This document shows, piece after piece, positions 46,848 through 54,948 of a stretch of 64,000 nucleotides of DNA. The notes beneath the pieces were generated by a model. That model ran no database searches. It had not been told where the DNA came from and saw only the letters and a program-made list of their open reading frames with translations. Made by a program: the position numbers and the translations under genes. Source of the DNA: Sediminibacterium magnilacihabitans (GTDB lineage Bacteria; Bacteroidota; Bacteroidia; Chitinophagales; Chitinophagaceae); the NCBI GenBank assembly GCA_002973575.1, contig PVEQ01000012.1, positions 1 through 64,000 of the forward strand. Direction: 5' to 3'. The stretch's first letter is position 1. The number at the start of each line of letters is the position of its first letter.

Positions 46848-46855
46848 CAAAAATA
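46848..46855 (-). promoter_or_regulatory. Putative -7 element of the nuo operon
   Basis: TATTTTTG (TAnnTTTG) on the minus strand, 21 nt before the nuoA ATG and about 26 nt after the terminator stem at 46881-46900. This is the only clear promoter found for the 14-subunit operon. Confidence 0.55.
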
Positions 46856-46880
46856 AGCTTGTGAGGCATATAAACGAAAA

Positions 46881-46900
46881 ACTCCCCGCTTCAGGGGAGT
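46881..46900 (-). terminator. Rho-independent terminator between the TPR operon and nuoA
   Basis: ACTCCCC and GGGGAGT form a perfect 7-bp stem with a 6-nt loop and A/T-runs on both sides, so it can work in both directions. It closes the TPR operon, which ends at 46921. Confidence 0.85.
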
Positions 46901-46920
46901 TTTTTCTTTATTATTTCTGG

Positions 46921-48684
46921 TTATTTGGGCGAACCGGCACTGTTTCTGTGGCCGGTAGCCGCTGTACCCGTGCTGCTGGTTGGTTTATTACCAGGCTTGG
47001 TTGGCTGCTTGGCCTTGTTCAGTGCATCTGAAATGGTGTTCTTGGTATCTGTAGCATACTTGTTCTCTTCACCAGGTTCAGGATATAAAAGCAACATTTT
47101 ATCTGTTACCTCCAACGCTTTATCTAATTCTTTCGACTTATTTACAAAATATTGTAGCCTGTAATAAAGATTAAGGAATATTTGGCGTTTGTTCTTTTCT
47201 TTATCTTTTGAATAGAATGAATCCAGGTAATCAAGTGATTCAAGTGCAGTTCCCTTAGAAGTATCTGGATCAGAAGATAGGGCCGCACGCTTCAGGAAAA
47301 TATAAGGCTGCGGCTTATCGGGAAATGCCGCCAGGTATTTTTTTCCAAGATCTATTGCCAGTGCATAATCTTTTGCATTGATGGCAGTGCTGGTGAATTT
47401 ATAGTATTCAAATTCACCCATAGTCCCCCCTTTTAGTTCCTGTTGTTTCTGCAACCACTTTAATTCATCACCATACATTTTTGCTTTTGCAAAAAGTTCG
47501 GCTGCCTGCCCCATATAGCTAATCCTGTTCGCTTTGGCAGTATCGCCAGCAATAGCTTTTTCCAGGTATGATACTGCTGTCGCCTCACTACCAGGAAATT
47601 TAGAGAATACTTTCACAGCCAGTTCATAGTCTGTCGGTTGAAACTCGGACTGAGGTGCAGAAGTAAAGAATTTCTCCAGGTATGATTTGGCTTTCAAAGA
47701 ATCGCCCAATCTGTCGTAGTTGTAAGCATACAGGATACTTAACCTGGGCAAAGCAGTAAATCCGGTTGAAGTTTCCAAATCTTTGGCTTTAGCGAGACTT
47801 TCATTGTATCTGCCGGCACGGAACAGGTAATCTGCCAGGAAATATTCGTTCTTGGGATCTTTATCGGCTGTATTTACATATTTGTCGAGGTAGTCCTTTG
47901 CCTTGTTCACATCTTTATCTGAATAGTAGCCGTACAGGGCCAGGTATACTGGAGGGAAAGAAGGGTCGATGGCAATAGCTTCATTATAATATTGTTCCAA
48001 CAAGTCTTTGTTGTTCTGGCTCTGGTAAATTTTTCCTATTTTATATTTGGGCAATGGACTTTTCGGGTCACGGCCAGCTGCTTCCATATAAGCTTTTACC
48101 GCTTCGCCGCCATTCTCTCCTCCCATTTTCTGGTAGTTAATACCTATATTGATAAAGATATCAGGATTAGTAAGATCGATAGCTGCAGCTTGTTTCAGTT
48201 TGTCGATCGCATAAACGGGATCGCCTATTTTGCTGTCGCCATCGGCATTCGCACGGCCAATCGCATCCAGGATGGCGGCATTGGGCTTGCCTTTGTTCTT
48301 ACCCCTTGTTTCGGTTGAAGCAGTAATTGCCTGCTCGAATTTTTGTTTGGCAGCATTAATATCTCCGCCAGACAGCAAGTCGAGGTGGGCAACGCCTACT
48401 ACCAGCCAGGGATCGCTTCCAACATCCTGCAGTCCTTTCTGGTAAACAGCCCTTGCCTCTGCAATATCTTCTTTGGTAAGATCCCTGTTACGGGAGATCA
48501 GGGATTGTCCATACCAGTAAATCGCTTGCGGATCTTTTGGATTGGCGTCATACAGCTTCTTGAGGATGTCCCTGGCTGTGTTGTTCTTTTGGTAGTTGAG
48601 GTCCTTGATACCCTCAGCCAACTGCGCTATCACACACTGCCCAATAAGCAATGCAGTAAACAACAGTGATACGGTCTTCTTCAT
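46921..48684 (-). CDS. Periplasmic tetratricopeptide repeat protein
   Basis: A 587-residue exported helical-repeat protein with a signal peptide (1-20, IAQL). TPR units run through residues 25-500, for example DPQAIYWYGQSLIS, GEAVKAYMEAAGRDPKSPLPKYKIGKIYQSQNN and NKAKDYLDKYVNTADKDPKNEYFLADYLFRAGRYNESLAKA. A low-complexity S/T/G/N/K tail ends the protein (KPTSSTGTAATGHRNS). It probably acts as a protein-binding scaffold in the envelope. It begins 24 bp after the PstS-like gene and ends at a terminator, as the last gene of a three-gene operon. Confidence 0.85.
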   Translation of the reverse strand: MKKTVSLLFTALLIGQCVIAQLAEGIKDLNYQKNNTARDILKKLYDANPKDPQAIYWYGQSLISRNRDLTKEDIAEARAVYQKGLQDVGSDPWLVVGVAHLDLLSGGDINAAKQKFEQAITASTETRGKNKGKPNAAILDAIGRANADGDSKIGDPVYAIDKLKQAAAIDLTNPDIFINIGINYQKMGGENGGEAVKAYMEAAGRDPKSPLPKYKIGKIYQSQNNKDLLEQYYNEAIAIDPSFPPVYLALYGYYSDKDVNKAKDYLDKYVNTADKDPKNEYFLADYLFRAGRYNESLAKAKDLETSTGFTALPRLSILYAYNYDRLGDSLKAKSYLEKFFTSAPQSEFQPTDYELAVKVFSKFPGSEATAVSYLEKAIAGDTAKANRISYMGQAAELFAKAKMYGDELKWLQKQQELKGGTMGEFEYYKFTSTAINAKDYALAIDLGKKYLAAFPDKPQPYIFLKRAALSSDPDTSKGTALESLDYLDSFYSKDKEKNKRQIFLNLYYRLQYFVNKSKELDKALEVTDKMLLLYPEPGEENKYATDTKNTISDALNKAKQPTKPGNKPTSSTGTAATGHRNSAGSPK

Positions 48685-48708
48685 TTGGTTTGCTTTTATA
48701 TTGATTGG

Positions 48709-49629
48709 TTAATCACTTTCTTTGATCATTCCGCGCCGTTGATCAAAACCCATTTTAGCCGGCGCCAGGAACGCTCTTCTGAAAATCAGTTGTCCTCTTT
48801 CCATGCTCATGAAATTCATGAATCCTGTTCCGAGTCCCGCTGCATTCTCTTTCAGTATATAATACAAGGGGCGTGCCAACGGATATTCTCCATGCGTAAT
48901 GCTGGCCTGTGAAGGTTTTGTGAAAAGATCTCTTTCCTTACACAACACACATTCTACCAAACCCAGCCTGATCGTTTTCAGGTACTCCACCTGTTTAGGA
49001 TCATATCCATCCCCCACCCAACTCTGTCCAACAAAACCTACCACATCGCTTCTTTTAGATACGAGATCTATTACAGCCTGGCTGCCTTGTGCAGCTACTA
49101 CATTCACACCAAAAGAAGCGCCCTTCAAAATACTGTCCTGTAAAAAACGCACGGTGCTGGTGGCATTCTCTCCATCCATCACCGCTGTTAATTTTTCTTT
49201 TCCGCTCAATATATCTTTCAGTCTCGCCATCGTAAACACACTGTCTTTCGATGCGCGGTTAATGATCACCGCTACTGCATCATAAGCCAGTGGTGCAAAC
49301 TGTGGCCTGAATGACAACTTATCTCCATAATAAACCTGCTCCTTTTCTGTCAATCCCCTTGCTACAATGATCATCCGCGTACTATCTGACTGCAAATCCC
49401 TGAAACAAGCTGCTTCGGGTTTGTACGATACATTGATCTTTGTGTTAGGGAATGATGCGTGATGCACCCTTAACTGCTCTTCAATGACCGGTTTGAAACT
49501 TTCATCCACACTGATATTGATCGTTCCCTGTTCGGGGGTATCTCTTGTATCTGTTCCCGGCCTGGATTTACAACCTGCCCCTGTCAGCATCAACAACAAA
49601 CAACCAGCGTATATCAGTCCTTTCTTCAT
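48709..49629 (-). CDS. PstS-like substrate-binding lipoprotein
   Basis: A 306-residue lipoprotein (lipobox GAGC, Cys about residue 20) with a PBP-like fold of the phosphate-binding type: GTINISVDESFKPVIEEQ, PEAACFRDLQSDSTRMIIVARGLT, FAPLAYDAVAVIINRASKD, LKDILSGKEKLTAVMDGENATSTVRFLQDSIL, and SDVVGFVGQSWV. PstA/B/C transporter genes are absent here, so phosphate uptake is not established. In related genomes such proteins accompany TPR and TonB-system genes, which suggests an envelope or energy-transduction context (from memory, not shown here). It is preceded 3 bp upstream by a small membrane protein gene. Confidence 0.8.
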   Translation of the reverse strand: MKKGLIYAGCLLLMLTGAGCKSRPGTDTRDTPEQGTINISVDESFKPVIEEQLRVHHASFPNTKINVSYKPEAACFRDLQSDSTRMIIVARGLTEKEQVYYGDKLSFRPQFAPLAYDAVAVIINRASKDSVFTMARLKDILSGKEKLTAVMDGENATSTVRFLQDSILKGASFGVNVVAAQGSQAVIDLVSKRSDVVGFVGQSWVGDGYDPKQVEYLKTIRLGLVECVLCKERDLFTKPSQASITHGEYPLARPLYYILKENAAGLGTGFMNFMSMERGQLIFRRAFLAPAKMGFDQRRGMIKESD

Positions 49630-49632
49630 CTA

Positions 49633-49866
49633 CTAATAATCATTCTTGAATCCCCTGTACAACCGGAACCCTCCATACAGCAGGCAGAGCCCGCCGAAGA
49701 GATACCGGAACGTGTTATCAATTCCCAAAAATTGCTCAATGTTGAATTTAGCCGCTCCCAGCATCACTACAGCCATTCCAAGAATCAATAGGGCCATTGT
49801 AAAGTCATAAATACGACGCATCAAAGTATAACTTTTACGTCGTTTATCTCTCAGCTCGTTCTCCAT
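49633..49866 (-). CDS. Small two-helix membrane protein
   Basis: A 77-residue inner-membrane protein with two hydrophobic helices (FTMALLILGMAVVMLGAA about 22-39, and YLFGGLCLLYGGFRLYRGF about 55-73), a basic N-terminus (DKRRKSY) and a short loop. It is the first gene of the operon with the PstS-like and TPR genes (3-bp and 24-bp gaps). It has no recognised domain; its fixed position suggests a partner or anchor for the lipoprotein, which is inference. Confidence 0.75.
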   Translation of the reverse strand: MENELRDKRRKSYTLMRRIYDFTMALLILGMAVVMLGAAKFNIEQFLGIDNTFRYLFGGLCLLYGGFRLYRGFKNDY

Positions 49867-50048
49867 TTAACAAAAAGTTGAACCCAGGGGCGGGCAATTT
49901 AGTTAATAATTGTATTCGCTACACATTAAAAAATCATGCATTTTTCGAAAACCCGCATTTCATTATTAAGATGCAGGGGGCCAGTATTTTCCATAATGCA
50001 TAAAATCTCATGTCTGCCCGCCACAGAGCCAGATTGGCCGCAGGCTAT

Positions 50049-50056
50049 TATCTTTG
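50049..50056 (+). promoter_or_regulatory. Putative -7 element of the phosphatase gene
   Basis: TATCTTTG ends 4 nt before the ATG at 50061, the same geometry as at gltX and rlmN. It rules out the upstream in-frame start at 50010. Confidence 0.6.
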
Positions 50057-50060
50057 TGCT

Positions 50061-50531
50061 ATGAAGATACTGATGATATGCCTGGGTAATATTTGCCGCA
50101 GTCCGCTCGCAGAAGGTATTTTGCAGCAGAAGGCCGATTCACGGGGTTTGCGCTGGCAGATAGACAGCGCCGGCACTGCCGGGTACCATGTAGGCGAACC
50201 ACCTCATCATCTCTCGCAAAAAGTAGCGAAGCTGAACGGAATAGACATCAGTTCCCAGCAATGCCGGCAGTTTGCTGCCGAAGACATGGATGATTTTGAT
50301 CGCATCTATGTTATGGATGTCGATAATTATGCCGAAGTAAAACGTATGAGTGGTCGTTATTGGCAGCCAGGTAAAGTATCGCTGTTACTGGATGAATTGT
50401 ATCCCGGCGAAAAGAAGAGTGTACCCGACCCCTGGTATGGTACCGAAAAAGATTACCACGAAGTATTCGGGATGATCGATAAGGCCTGTGAGCAGATCAT
50501 TTATAAATACGAGCCAGCATCCATTCATTAA
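50061..50531 (+). CDS. Low molecular weight protein-tyrosine phosphatase
   Basis: A 156-residue cytoplasmic phosphatase. The P-loop is C7-L-G-N-I-C12-R13-S (C-x5-R), starting right at the N-terminus, and the general-acid loop is VPDPWYGTEKDY near residue 122. All catalytic residues are present. Such enzymes reverse tyrosine phosphorylation, for example in polysaccharide export control, or act on small phosphoesters. ATG 50061 (MKILMICLG) is chosen over 50010 because the fold starts at this strand and a promoter box lies just upstream. hisS follows 26 bp later and is likely cotranscribed. Confidence 0.93.
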   Translation: MKILMICLGNICRSPLAEGILQQKADSRGLRWQIDSAGTAGYHVGEPPHHLSQKVAKLNGIDISSQQCRQFAAEDMDDFDRIYVMDVDNYAEVKRMSGRYWQPGKVSLLLDELYPGEKKSVPDPWYGTEKDYHEVFGMIDKACEQIIYKYEPASIH

Positions 50532-50557
50532 TTCAACAATATTCAGATACTATTTTC

Positions 50558-51925
50558 ATGAGCAAACCGGGATTACCTCAAGGCACCAGGGATTTCAGCG
50601 CAGCCGTTGTTCGCAAGCGCCAGTATATTTTCAATACCATCCGCACCGTATTCGAGCGTTATGGCTTCCAGCCGCTGGAAACGCCTGCTATGGAAAACCT
50701 CGATACACTCATGGGTAAGTATGGCGAAGAAGGAGATAAACTCATTTTCAAAATACTCAACAACGGACTGGATAATCCCGCCAAGCACGATACAGCCGTA
50801 GCGGATTTCGAAAAAGTATTGCAGGGAAAAAACACGAAGGGCATTACGGAAAGAGCGCTTCGTTATGACCTTACCATTCCTTTTGCGCGTTATGTGGCCA
50901 TGAACCATGGTCAGCTGACTATGCCTTTCAAACGTTACCAGGTACAGCCGGTATGGCGTGCCGACAGGCCGCAAAAGGGCCGGTACCGCGAGTTCTACCA
51001 GTGCGATGCGGATGTGGTAGGCAGTTACAGCCTGTTGAATGAAGTAGAATTGGCCAATATCTACGCTACTGTTTTTGCGCAATTGGGCGTACGTGTTGAG
51101 ATACGCATCAACAGCCGCAAAATACTGGCTGCATTGGCCGAAATATGTGGCGGGGCCGATAAAATGACCGATATCACCATTGCTGTTGACAAGCTGGATA
51201 AAATTGGTATTGAAAAAGTGAAGGAAGAATTGATCCAGCGCGGATTGAATACCCAACAGGTAGCTACCATCGAAACCTACCTGAACATCGAAGGCGACAA
51301 TGCCGGTAAAATAAATCAACTGCGTTCGCTGCTGGGCAACAACACAACGGGACAAAAAGGGATCGAAGAAATTGAATACCTGCTTTCCTTCTCACAACTA
51401 ACAACCAACAGCTCACCACTCACAACAGATTTCACCCTGGCCCGCGGCCTCAACTACTATACGGGTATCATTTTCGAAGTGAAGGCGCTGGATGTGCAAA
51501 TGGGCAGTATTGGCGGCGGTGGCCGCTACGACGATCTCACCGGCTTGTTCGGTGTGCCCAATGTGCCCGGGGTGGGCATCAGTTTCGGAGTTGACCGGAT
51601 TTATGATGTGATGGAAGAATTGCAACTGTTTCCCGATGCAGTTCAGGCAGGTACCCGTGTATTATTCTTTAATTTGGGCGATGCAGAGAGTAAAGCGGCG
51701 TTTGTATTGATGCAGCAACTGAGGGAAAAAGGTATTGCGGCTGAGTTGTATCATGAAAACAGCAAGTTCGATAAGCAATTTAAATATGCTGAGAAAAAGC
51801 AGATTCCTTTTGCAGTGATCATTGGCAGCAAAGAACTGGAAACAGGCACTTGTGTGGTCCGTCAGTTGAGCGATGGACAACAGCAAACCATTGCGCAATC
51901 AGGGCTGGCTGACTTCTCTTTCTGA
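50558..51925 (+). CDS. hisS: Histidyl-tRNA synthetase
   Basis: Class II aminoacyl-tRNA synthetase charging tRNA(His) (455 residues). Motif 1 lies in the GFQPLETPAME region, motif 2 is YREFYQCDADVVG, the histidine loop is LARGLNYYTG, and motif 3 is in GGGGRYDDL with GVGISFGVDR. The C-terminal anticodon domain starts near 360 (VLFFNLGDAESKAAF). An odd stretch, QLTTNSSPLTTD, just before LARG is encoded by an AACAACTAAC-type filler repeat (51391-51427). Relatives have a loop of similar length there, so the frame and function should be intact. Confidence 0.97.
   Translation: MSKPGLPQGTRDFSAAVVRKRQYIFNTIRTVFERYGFQPLETPAMENLDTLMGKYGEEGDKLIFKILNNGLDNPAKHDTAVADFEKVLQGKNTKGITERALRYDLTIPFARYVAMNHGQLTMPFKRYQVQPVWRADRPQKGRYREFYQCDADVVGSYSLLNEVELANIYATVFAQLGVRVEIRINSRKILAALAEICGGADKMTDITIAVDKLDKIGIEKVKEELIQRGLNTQQVATIETYLNIEGDNAGKINQLRSLLGNNTTGQKGIEEIEYLLSFSQLTTNSSPLTTDFTLARGLNYYTGIIFEVKALDVQMGSIGGGGRYDDLTGLFGVPNVPGVGISFGVDRIYDVMEELQLFPDAVQAGTRVLFFNLGDAESKAAFVLMQQLREKGIAAELYHENSKFDKQFKYAEKKQIPFAVIIGSKELETGTCVVRQLSDGQQQTIAQSGLADFSF
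51391..51427 (+). repeat. Intergenic-type filler repeat inside the hisS coding region
   Basis: CTCACAACTAACAACCAACA continuing to CTCACCACTCACAAC. It resembles the TAACAACTAACAACTATC stretch at 56003-56021 and the ACTGACAACTAACATCCAAC stretch at 46399-46418, both non-coding. It stays in frame. Confidence 0.65.
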
Positions 51926-51971
51926 ACTTTGGCACAATATTCGGTGCATTGCGTAGTCAATTCCTGATACC

Positions 51972-52448
51972 ATGAGAACCCCGGTCATTGCTTTATGTTT
52001 CGTTGTGCTGGTTGCTGCCTGTCACCGGAAAACCGTTCCTTCCAAAAACAACGCACCTCCTGCAACTACATTGCCAGGCAAGTCCGTTCCACCCAACACA
52101 ACGGTGCCGCCTGCTCACGCAGATTCACCTGCAATCATCAATCCAACTATTTTGGGAAGCCCCCTCATCGTGGTAGACGGGTCGGGCAATATTGTTACAT
52201 CGAAAGACAGACTCCCTTCCGATATCGCGGCCAAAGTACATCTCTCCAATTTAGCCAGGTCTTTCACACCTGCACAAAAAAAGAACCTGGTGTACCGGTA
52301 TAAAATGATTCCTCCAAAAGTGTTATATGTACCCGAAGGATATGTTTCGAAAAGCGCCCGCGGTAAATACATTATCTACAGGAAAAAATTCTGGTACTGG
52401 CAACAAGCCGATGGGCTTTTTCATTTAGACCCTACTTATTATCAATGA
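51972..52448 (+). CDS. Hypothetical lipoprotein
   Basis: A 158-residue predicted lipoprotein: signal peptide with lipobox VAAC (Cys 17), then a Pro/Thr-rich spacer (about 25-50: PPATTLPGKSVPPNTTVPP), then a small globular part (PLIVVDGSGNIVTSKDRLPSDIAAKVHLSNLARSFTPAQKKNLVYRYK broken by turns) ending in aromatic YWQQADGLFHLD. No known domain is recognised. It lies 46 bp after hisS and is followed by a large palindromic repeat that probably ends transcription. Confidence 0.7.
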   Translation: MRTPVIALCFVVLVAACHRKTVPSKNNAPPATTLPGKSVPPNTTVPPAHADSPAIINPTILGSPLIVVDGSGNIVTSKDRLPSDIAAKVHLSNLARSFTPAQKKNLVYRYKMIPPKVLYVPEGYVSKSARGKYIIYRKKFWYWQQADGLFHLDPTYYQ

Positions 52449-52455
52449 ACCGTTC

Positions 52456-52569
52456 CGTCATCCCGAGCAACGTCACCCTGAGCGAGCGAAGCGAGTCGAA
52501 GGGGCAGCCGAGGGATCTGCCCGAGTCTCCAGCAGTTCCTTCGACTCGCTTCGCTCGCTCAGGATGACG
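52456..52569. repeat. SERSESKD-type repeat with 26-bp perfect inverted arms
   Basis: The arms 52477-52502 and 52538-52563 (CCTGAGCGAGCGAAGC... and its exact complement) are perfect over 26 bp and continue 6 more bp with one mismatch (CGTCAC/ATGACG). The 35-nt loop holds a further GGCAG/CTGCC stem. A partial duplicate of the left end precedes it. It separates two convergent genes. Confidence 0.9.
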
Positions 52570-52578
52570 ATGCAGTAA

Positions 52579-53772
52579 TTACAAGCCTTCATATACAACA
52601 GCGGCCCCCTGGCCTACACCCACGCACATAGTAGCGAGCCCGTATTTCAATTCACGCCGGTGCATCTCGTGTAATAAAGTAGCGGAAATACGTGCCCCGC
52701 TGCATCCCAGGGGGTGGCCAAGCGCAATAGCGCCACCATTTACATTCAATTTGGCATGATCGAGTTCCAGTTCACGCATACAGGCAATACTTTGAGAAGC
52801 GAAAGCTTCATTGAGTTCTATAAGATCGAGGTCCTTCACAGTAAGCCCCGCCCGCTGTAACGCTTTCTCCGACGCCGGTACGGGCCCAATACCCATGATG
52901 CCGGGATGCACGCCTGCAACACCCATGCTTACCACGCGCGCCAGCGGTGTGAGGTTGAATACTTTCACTGCTTCTTCGCTGGCCAGTAATACCGCAGCGG
53001 CGCCATCGTTGATGCCCGATGAATTACCTGCCGTAACGGTTCCGTCCTTCGCGAAAGCCGGACGCAATCCCGCCAGTTTCTCCAATGAGGTTTGCCTGGG
53101 ATGCTCATCCTGTACGAACCAGTTCACCATATTATCGTTCACCATTTCTACCGCCACAATTTCATCATCCCATTTACCTGCGGCCAGCGCCGCCGCATAT
53201 TTTTCCTGCGAAGCCAGCGCAAAAAGGTCCTGCTCTTCCCTGCTGATCTCCCATTCGCGGGCCACATTCTCTGCGGTCTCGCCCATACTGTAAGGATGAT
53301 ACATTTCGGTCAGCTTCTTATTGGTAAAGCGCCAGCCGATGGTAGTATCATAGGTTTCTGTTTTACGGCTCCAGGCTCCATCGCTCTTAGCGGTTACAAA
53401 AGGCGCGCGCGTCATACTTTCCACGCCTCCTGCGATATACAACATGCCTTCATTGCACATAATGGCCCTGGCTGCGTCCATAATGGCCTGCAACCCGCTG
53501 GCACAAAGCCTGTTAACAGTATTGCCGGCTACGCTGATGGGCAAGCCTGCCAGCAACGCAGCCATACGTGCCACATCGCGGTTGTCTTCACCCGCCTGGT
53601 TGGCAGCGCCGGCAATCACATCTTCTATCCTGGAAACATCTATACCGGGATTACGGTTGATCAGGGCAGTGATCACCAGTGCCAGCAGGTCGTCGGGCCT
53701 GGTGGCGCTCAATCTTCCGCCATAACGGCCAATGGGTGTTCTTACCGCATCTATTACATAACAGGTTTGCAT
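52579..53772 (-). CDS. Acetyl-CoA acyltransferase (thiolase), PaaJ/PcaF-like
   Basis: A 397-residue degradative thiolase. The acyl-accepting Cys is C90 in NTVNRLCASGLQ, the catalytic His lies in NEAFASQS-following NVNGGAIALGHPLG, and the second Cys is in ATMCVGVGQG. Segments RTPIGRYGGRL, ANQAGEDNRDVARMAALLAGLP and ESMTRAPFVTAKSDGAWSR, DTTIGWRF are most like 3-oxoadipyl-CoA thiolases (PaaJ, PcaF), so the substrate may be 3-oxoadipyl-CoA in phenylacetate or aromatic breakdown. A general 3-ketoacyl-CoA thiolase is the alternative. No other pathway gene is adjacent. It diverges from rlmN. Confidence 0.9.
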   Translation of the reverse strand: MQTCYVIDAVRTPIGRYGGRLSATRPDDLLALVITALINRNPGIDVSRIEDVIAGAANQAGEDNRDVARMAALLAGLPISVAGNTVNRLCASGLQAIMDAARAIMCNEGMLYIAGGVESMTRAPFVTAKSDGAWSRKTETYDTTIGWRFTNKKLTEMYHPYSMGETAENVAREWEISREEQDLFALASQEKYAAALAAGKWDDEIVAVEMVNDNMVNWFVQDEHPRQTSLEKLAGLRPAFAKDGTVTAGNSSGINDGAAAVLLASEEAVKVFNLTPLARVVSMGVAGVHPGIMGIGPVPASEKALQRAGLTVKDLDLIELNEAFASQSIACMRELELDHAKLNVNGGAIALGHPLGCSGARISATLLHEMHRRELKYGLATMCVGVGQGAAVVYEGL

Positions 53773-53821
53773 ATCAAAGGGTCTTATGTTTCATTGATGC
53801 GCAAGATAGAATATGTAGCGG

Positions 53822-53829
53822 TATCTTTG
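53822..53829 (+). promoter_or_regulatory. Putative -7 element of rlmN
   Basis: TATCTTTG ends 4 nt before the rlmN ATG at 53834, predicting transcription start at or next to the start codon. Confidence 0.6.
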
Positions 53830-53833
53830 CAGG

Positions 53834-54877
53834 ATGAATACACAGCGGGAGAATATCAGGCACCTGGGTTTGGATGGACTGACAGCCTATTTTGAACAGA
53901 TAGGCGAAAAGAAATTCCGTGTCAAACAGGTGCACGAATGGCTCTGGCAGAAGCACGCGCATAGCTTTGAAGAAATGACCAACTTGAGTAAGGACCTGCG
54001 CGCAAAACTGGCACAGGATTTCTCATTGCCTGCCCTGCAGGTGGATGCCACCCAGTTCAGTAACGACGGTACTGTTAAAAGTCGCTTCAAAACCGTAGAA
54101 GGGCATTTGATAGAAGGTGTGCTGATACCTACCGAGGACCGCAAAACAGCCTGCGTATCGTCGCAGATCGGTTGCAGTCTCAGTTGTAAGTTCTGTGCCA
54201 CCGGGTATATCGAACGCAAGCGCAACCTGTATTTCGACGAAATCTACGACCAGGTGGTGCTCATCAACCAGCAAAGCCTGCAAGCCTATAACCAGAAGCT
54301 GAGCAATATTGTTTTCATGGGCATGGGCGAGCCTTTGCTCAACTATTCCAATGTAATGAAAGCCATCGAGCGCATTTCAGCGGAAGATGGATTATTCATG
54401 AGTCCGCGGCGCATTACAGTTTCCACCGCCGGTGTTGCCAAGCAGATCAAAAAACTGGGGGATGACCAGGTGCGTTTCAAACTGGCTTTATCGCTCCATG
54501 CAGCCAATGATGCCAAGCGGAACGAGATCATGCCCATCAACGAATCGAACAATATCAAAGCGTTGATCGAAGCCCTGAATTATTTCTACAAACAAACGGG
54601 CAATGAGATCACGCTGGAATATATTCTTTTCAAAGACCTGAACGACAGCAAACAGGATGCAGAGGAACTGGTGAAAGTATTCAGGCAGATCCCTGCCGAC
54701 CTGGTCAATATCATCGAATACAATACCATCGATGCTTTTAAATTCACGAAGCCCGATGAAGACGATATCCAGCGTTTTATGAACATACTGGAGGCCAATC
54801 ATGTGAATGCCCGGTTGAGAAGGAGTCGCGGCAGGGACATAGATGCGGCTTGCGGACAATTGGCCAATAAAGGATAA
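53834..54877 (+). CDS. rlmN: Dual-specificity 23S rRNA/tRNA adenine-C2 methyltransferase
   Basis: Radical SAM enzyme that methylates C2 of A2503 in 23S rRNA and A37 in some tRNAs (347 residues). The cluster motif is C114-SLS-C118-KF-C121. Also visible: GMGEPLLNYSNVM, the SAM-binding ITVSTAGVA strand, LALSLHAANDAKRNEIMPIN, and the C-terminal RRSRGRDIDAACGQL with the methyl-carrying Cys; the other catalytic Cys is in the N-terminal half. The length is typical. The start is fixed by the promoter box 4 nt upstream. An SERSESKD-type repeat separates it from the rluB-like gene. Confidence 0.96.
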   Translation: MNTQRENIRHLGLDGLTAYFEQIGEKKFRVKQVHEWLWQKHAHSFEEMTNLSKDLRAKLAQDFSLPALQVDATQFSNDGTVKSRFKTVEGHLIEGVLIPTEDRKTACVSSQIGCSLSCKFCATGYIERKRNLYFDEIYDQVVLINQQSLQAYNQKLSNIVFMGMGEPLLNYSNVMKAIERISAEDGLFMSPRRITVSTAGVAKQIKKLGDDQVRFKLALSLHAANDAKRNEIMPINESNNIKALIEALNYFYKQTGNEITLEYILFKDLNDSKQDAEELVKVFRQIPADLVNIIEYNTIDAFKFTKPDEDDIQRFMNILEANHVNARLRRSRGRDIDAACGQLANKG

Positions 54878-54887
54878 ATAAACATAC

Positions 54888-54927
54888 CGTCATCCCGAGC
54901 GAGCAAAGCGAGTCGAGGGACCTGTTG
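54888..54927 (+). repeat. Short copy of the SERSESKD-type repeat
   Basis: CGTCATCCCGAGCGAGCAAA continuing to CGAGGGACCTG, a half copy of the element at 7008 and 52456 without its inverted partner. It lies between rlmN and the rluB-like gene. Confidence 0.8.
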
Positions 54928-54948
54928 TAAAACAGCAAATCAATACAA

